The notes under the pieces are model-generated. The model was given only the letters and a program-made list of their open reading frames with translations. It made no database searches and was not told the DNA's origin. A program made the translations under genes and the position numbers. This document shows positions 6,497 to 7,855 of a stretch of 7,855 bases of DNA, one piece after another. The stretch's first letter is position 1; each line of letters opens with the position of its first letter. The stretch lies in contig JAFWWX010000020.1 of assembly GCA_017517985.1 (NCBI GenBank), positions 1 through 7,855 of the forward strand. The letters run 5' to 3'. Source of the DNA: Clostridia bacterium. GTDB taxonomy: Bacteria > Bacillota_A > Clostridia > Oscillospirales > CAG-382.

Positions 6497-7855
6497 TTAT
6501 GGCATTATAACTATCATACTGTCTTTGGATTTTTCTTCATCAAAGCTTACATTTGCATCAGCTGTTAAGATTATGTAAGCTTCTTTACTTGTAAGCTTTC
6601 TGCCAGTTGCATCCTTTACGGTGCAACGGAATTTACAATCTGAATTCATTTTGTTATCGTCAACAAGGACTGTTAATGTATCGGTGTTTTCACCTTCTGC
6701 CCACTCATAGTCCTTGTAAACATTAAGATATCCGCCGTCAAGAATTTCGCTCGGATATGTGAACTCCCACTGATAACTGTAAGGAGCTTTTCCACCCTCG
6801 GCTACCACCTTGAACTGTACCTTTTCGCCATGTTTACCTGCCACGTTTTCGGGGTTGGCTGTTATATACATTGACCTCGGAAGAATTTTTGCAGAATTTG
6901 AAACCACACCATAAGTACCGTTTTTGACATCACACCTGTATTCACAGTGACTCACAAAATCAGCCTTCTCAACCTGTATCTTAAGTGTTGATGTTGTAGC
7001 ACCCTTTGCCCATGTATCTGTCGGCTCAATTTTTTTCCAACCGTTTGTGTTGTCATTTTTTATGTACCACTGATAGGTTACGCCTGCGCATCTTGTGTGA
7101 ACTTTAAATACAGCCTCTTCGCCGTAATCCGCATAAACATCTTTCGGTTGCCGCGAAAGATAAGGTGTTGCTGTCGGCTCTGCACCATACCAGGTTTCAT
7201 ATTGTGTATTTCCTGCTGCATCAGTCACATCGCAACGATACCACATGTTTTGTTCAAACTCGTCAGCATCAACGATGATTCTTACTTCGCTTCCCATCAC
7301 GTTGTATTTATGATCATTTACTATCTTTGTATATTCATTGTCTTTTTCGAACTTATACCATTCATATGTATAGGGAGGTGTACCTCCTTTTACATGCATA
7401 CGCATTGTGACAGTTTCACCTAAATTTTTTATACCACCATACTGGAAGGTAAGCTTCATCGGAACCTTGAAGCCATAATTGCCCAAACTTTTTACCCTTT
7501 CCGTTAAACTTACCCCAAGAGTTTCAACCACCCACATATCATATGGGATATTCTTCGGCTCTTCTATTAAGATTCCACAGTAATCGCCCTGCTTCGCTTC
7601 GTCAAGGCGTTTGTTGAACATCTCTATTCCCGTAACAACGCCATAAACCTCAATGCCGTGTGACGGCGCATGCATTGATACCGTTTCACCGACTCTTAAA
7701 GCACCTTTATCAACTCTGCCGACAAAGATATATCCGGAATTGTACTTGGTAACGTTCTCAGGCTTGAATATGAATACCTTTTCAGGTATTGTCACTGATT
7801 CAGACTTCACTTCCTGACCAAGAGCATCTGTAATCTTGCAGTAGAACTGACTTGT
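6497..7855 (-). CDS. secreted multi-domain protein with EF-Tu domain-2-like and Ig-like modules (5' end cut by window edge)
   Basis: The frame is open from the stop at 6497 to base 7855, giving 452 visible residues; the true start and any signal peptide lie outside. The first 23 residues (FYCKITDALGQEV) are the end of another Ig-like domain. An EF-Tu domain-2-like module follows (about 27-100) with IFVGRVDKGALRVGETV, TGIEMFNKRLDEAKQGD and CGILI. Three Ig-like domains come next at about 131-230, 231-326 and 327-431, each with a core Trp (W166, W263, W363) and a late Tyr/Phe-x-Cys (C208, C308, C411). Two of them contain GG-x-x-PY-x-Y-x-W. The end, KDSMIVIMP, shows no LPXTG or membrane anchor, so attachment must be N-terminal or non-covalent. 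A GTG at 7810 is in frame but falls inside the Ig-like domain and is not a start. The gene ends 33 bp before the SLH protein gene, probably in one operon. An adhesive or structural surface role is inferred. Confidence 0.86.
   Translation of the reverse strand, partial: TSQFYCKITDALGQEVKSESVTIPEKVFIFKPENVTKYNSGYIFVGRVDKGALRVGETVSMHAPSHGIEVYGVVTGIEMFNKRLDEAKQGDYCGILIEEPKNIPYDMWVVETLGVSLTERVKSLGNYGFKVPMKLTFQYGGIKNLGETVTMRMHVKGGTPPYTYEWYKFEKDNEYTKIVNDHKYNVMGSEVRIIVDADEFEQNMWYRCDVTDAAGNTQYETWYGAEPTATPYLSRQPKDVYADYGEEAVFKVHTRCAGVTYQWYIKNDNTNGWKKIEPTDTWAKGATTSTLKIQVEKADFVSHCEYRCDVKNGTYGVVSNSAKILPRSMYITANPENVAGKHGEKVQFKVVAEGGKAPYSYQWEFTYPSEILDGGYLNVYKDYEWAEGENTDTLTVLVDDNKMNSDCKFRCTVKDATGRKLTSKEAYIILTADANVSFDEEKSKDSMIVIMP
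6563..7465 (-). repeat. three tandem Ig-like domains
   Basis: The three diverged repeats are about 100 codons each: 7166-7465, 6878-7165 and 6563-6877. Each has an opening GE-x-V/A strand (GETVTM, GEEAVFKV, GEKVQFKV), a central Tyr-x-Trp, a KGA/AEG-x-x-T-x-T-L-type strand in the last two, and a closing Y/F-R-C-x-V. A fourth related domain is in the SLH protein (5138-5416), and the end of a fifth is at the right edge of the window. Confidence 0.8.
7556..7777 (-). other. EF-Tu domain-2-like module in the truncated surface protein
   Basis: Residues 27-100 of the visible protein include GRVDKGALRVGETV, GVVTGIEMFNKRLDE, QGDYCGILI. These line up with EF-Tu's GRVERG-x2-KVGEEV, CTGVEMFRKLLDEG and GENVGVLL blocks. 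This copy is, if anything, closer to EF-Tu than the copy in the SLH protein. Confidence 0.75.

Noticed and set aside
1..7855. CRISPR array, tRNA/rRNA genes, insertion sequences or phage genes
   Set aside because: No regularly spaced direct repeats, no cloverleaf-like or rRNA-like sequence and no transposase or integrase coding was seen; coding occupies almost the whole window.

Overview
The window comes from a low-GC Firmicute, most likely a class Clostridia member (gut or anaerobe type). The grounds are AT-rich codons, strong AGGAGG-type ribosome binding sites, SLH-domain surface proteins, many short-lipobox lipoproteins, and a YdjI-type SPFH protein. The species cannot be named from the sequence. 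All seven genes lie on the minus strand, so transcription runs from right to left. The plus-strand open frames are shadows of these genes.

Layout in the direction of transcription: (1) 7855-6497, the C-terminal part of a large secreted protein cut by the right edge, with an EF-Tu domain-2-like barrel followed by three Ig-like domains; (2) 6463-4832, a complete secreted SLH protein with an N-terminal Cys/His motif, three SLH repeats, a charged linker, one Ig-like domain and a C-terminal EF-Tu domain-2-like barrel; (3) 4799-3912, a cytoplasmic DUF4428-type zinc-finger protein; (4) 3879-3271, a small acidic lipoprotein; then a 116-bp gap with two hairpins; (5) 3154-1622, a lipoprotein with an RsiV/PdaC-like DUF4163/DUF3298 region; (6) 1617-1027, a small lipoprotein; (7) 1023-1, an SPFH-domain protein of the YdjI ('virion core protein') family, cut by the left edge. 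Apart from the 116-bp gap, spacers are 3 to 33 bp, so two tight transcription units or one long operon are likely.

The set mixes envelope surface proteins (SLH/Ig proteins), lipid-anchored extracellular proteins and two cytoplasmic proteins of zinc-finger and SPFH type. Relatives of the RsiV and YdjI families take part in envelope-stress responses, so a cell-envelope role for the cluster is a reasonable inference, but it is not proven here. The most unusual observation is that two adjacent secreted proteins each carry a module that closely resembles domain 2 of elongation factor EF-Tu, joined to Ig-like domains and without any GTPase domain in the visible sequence.
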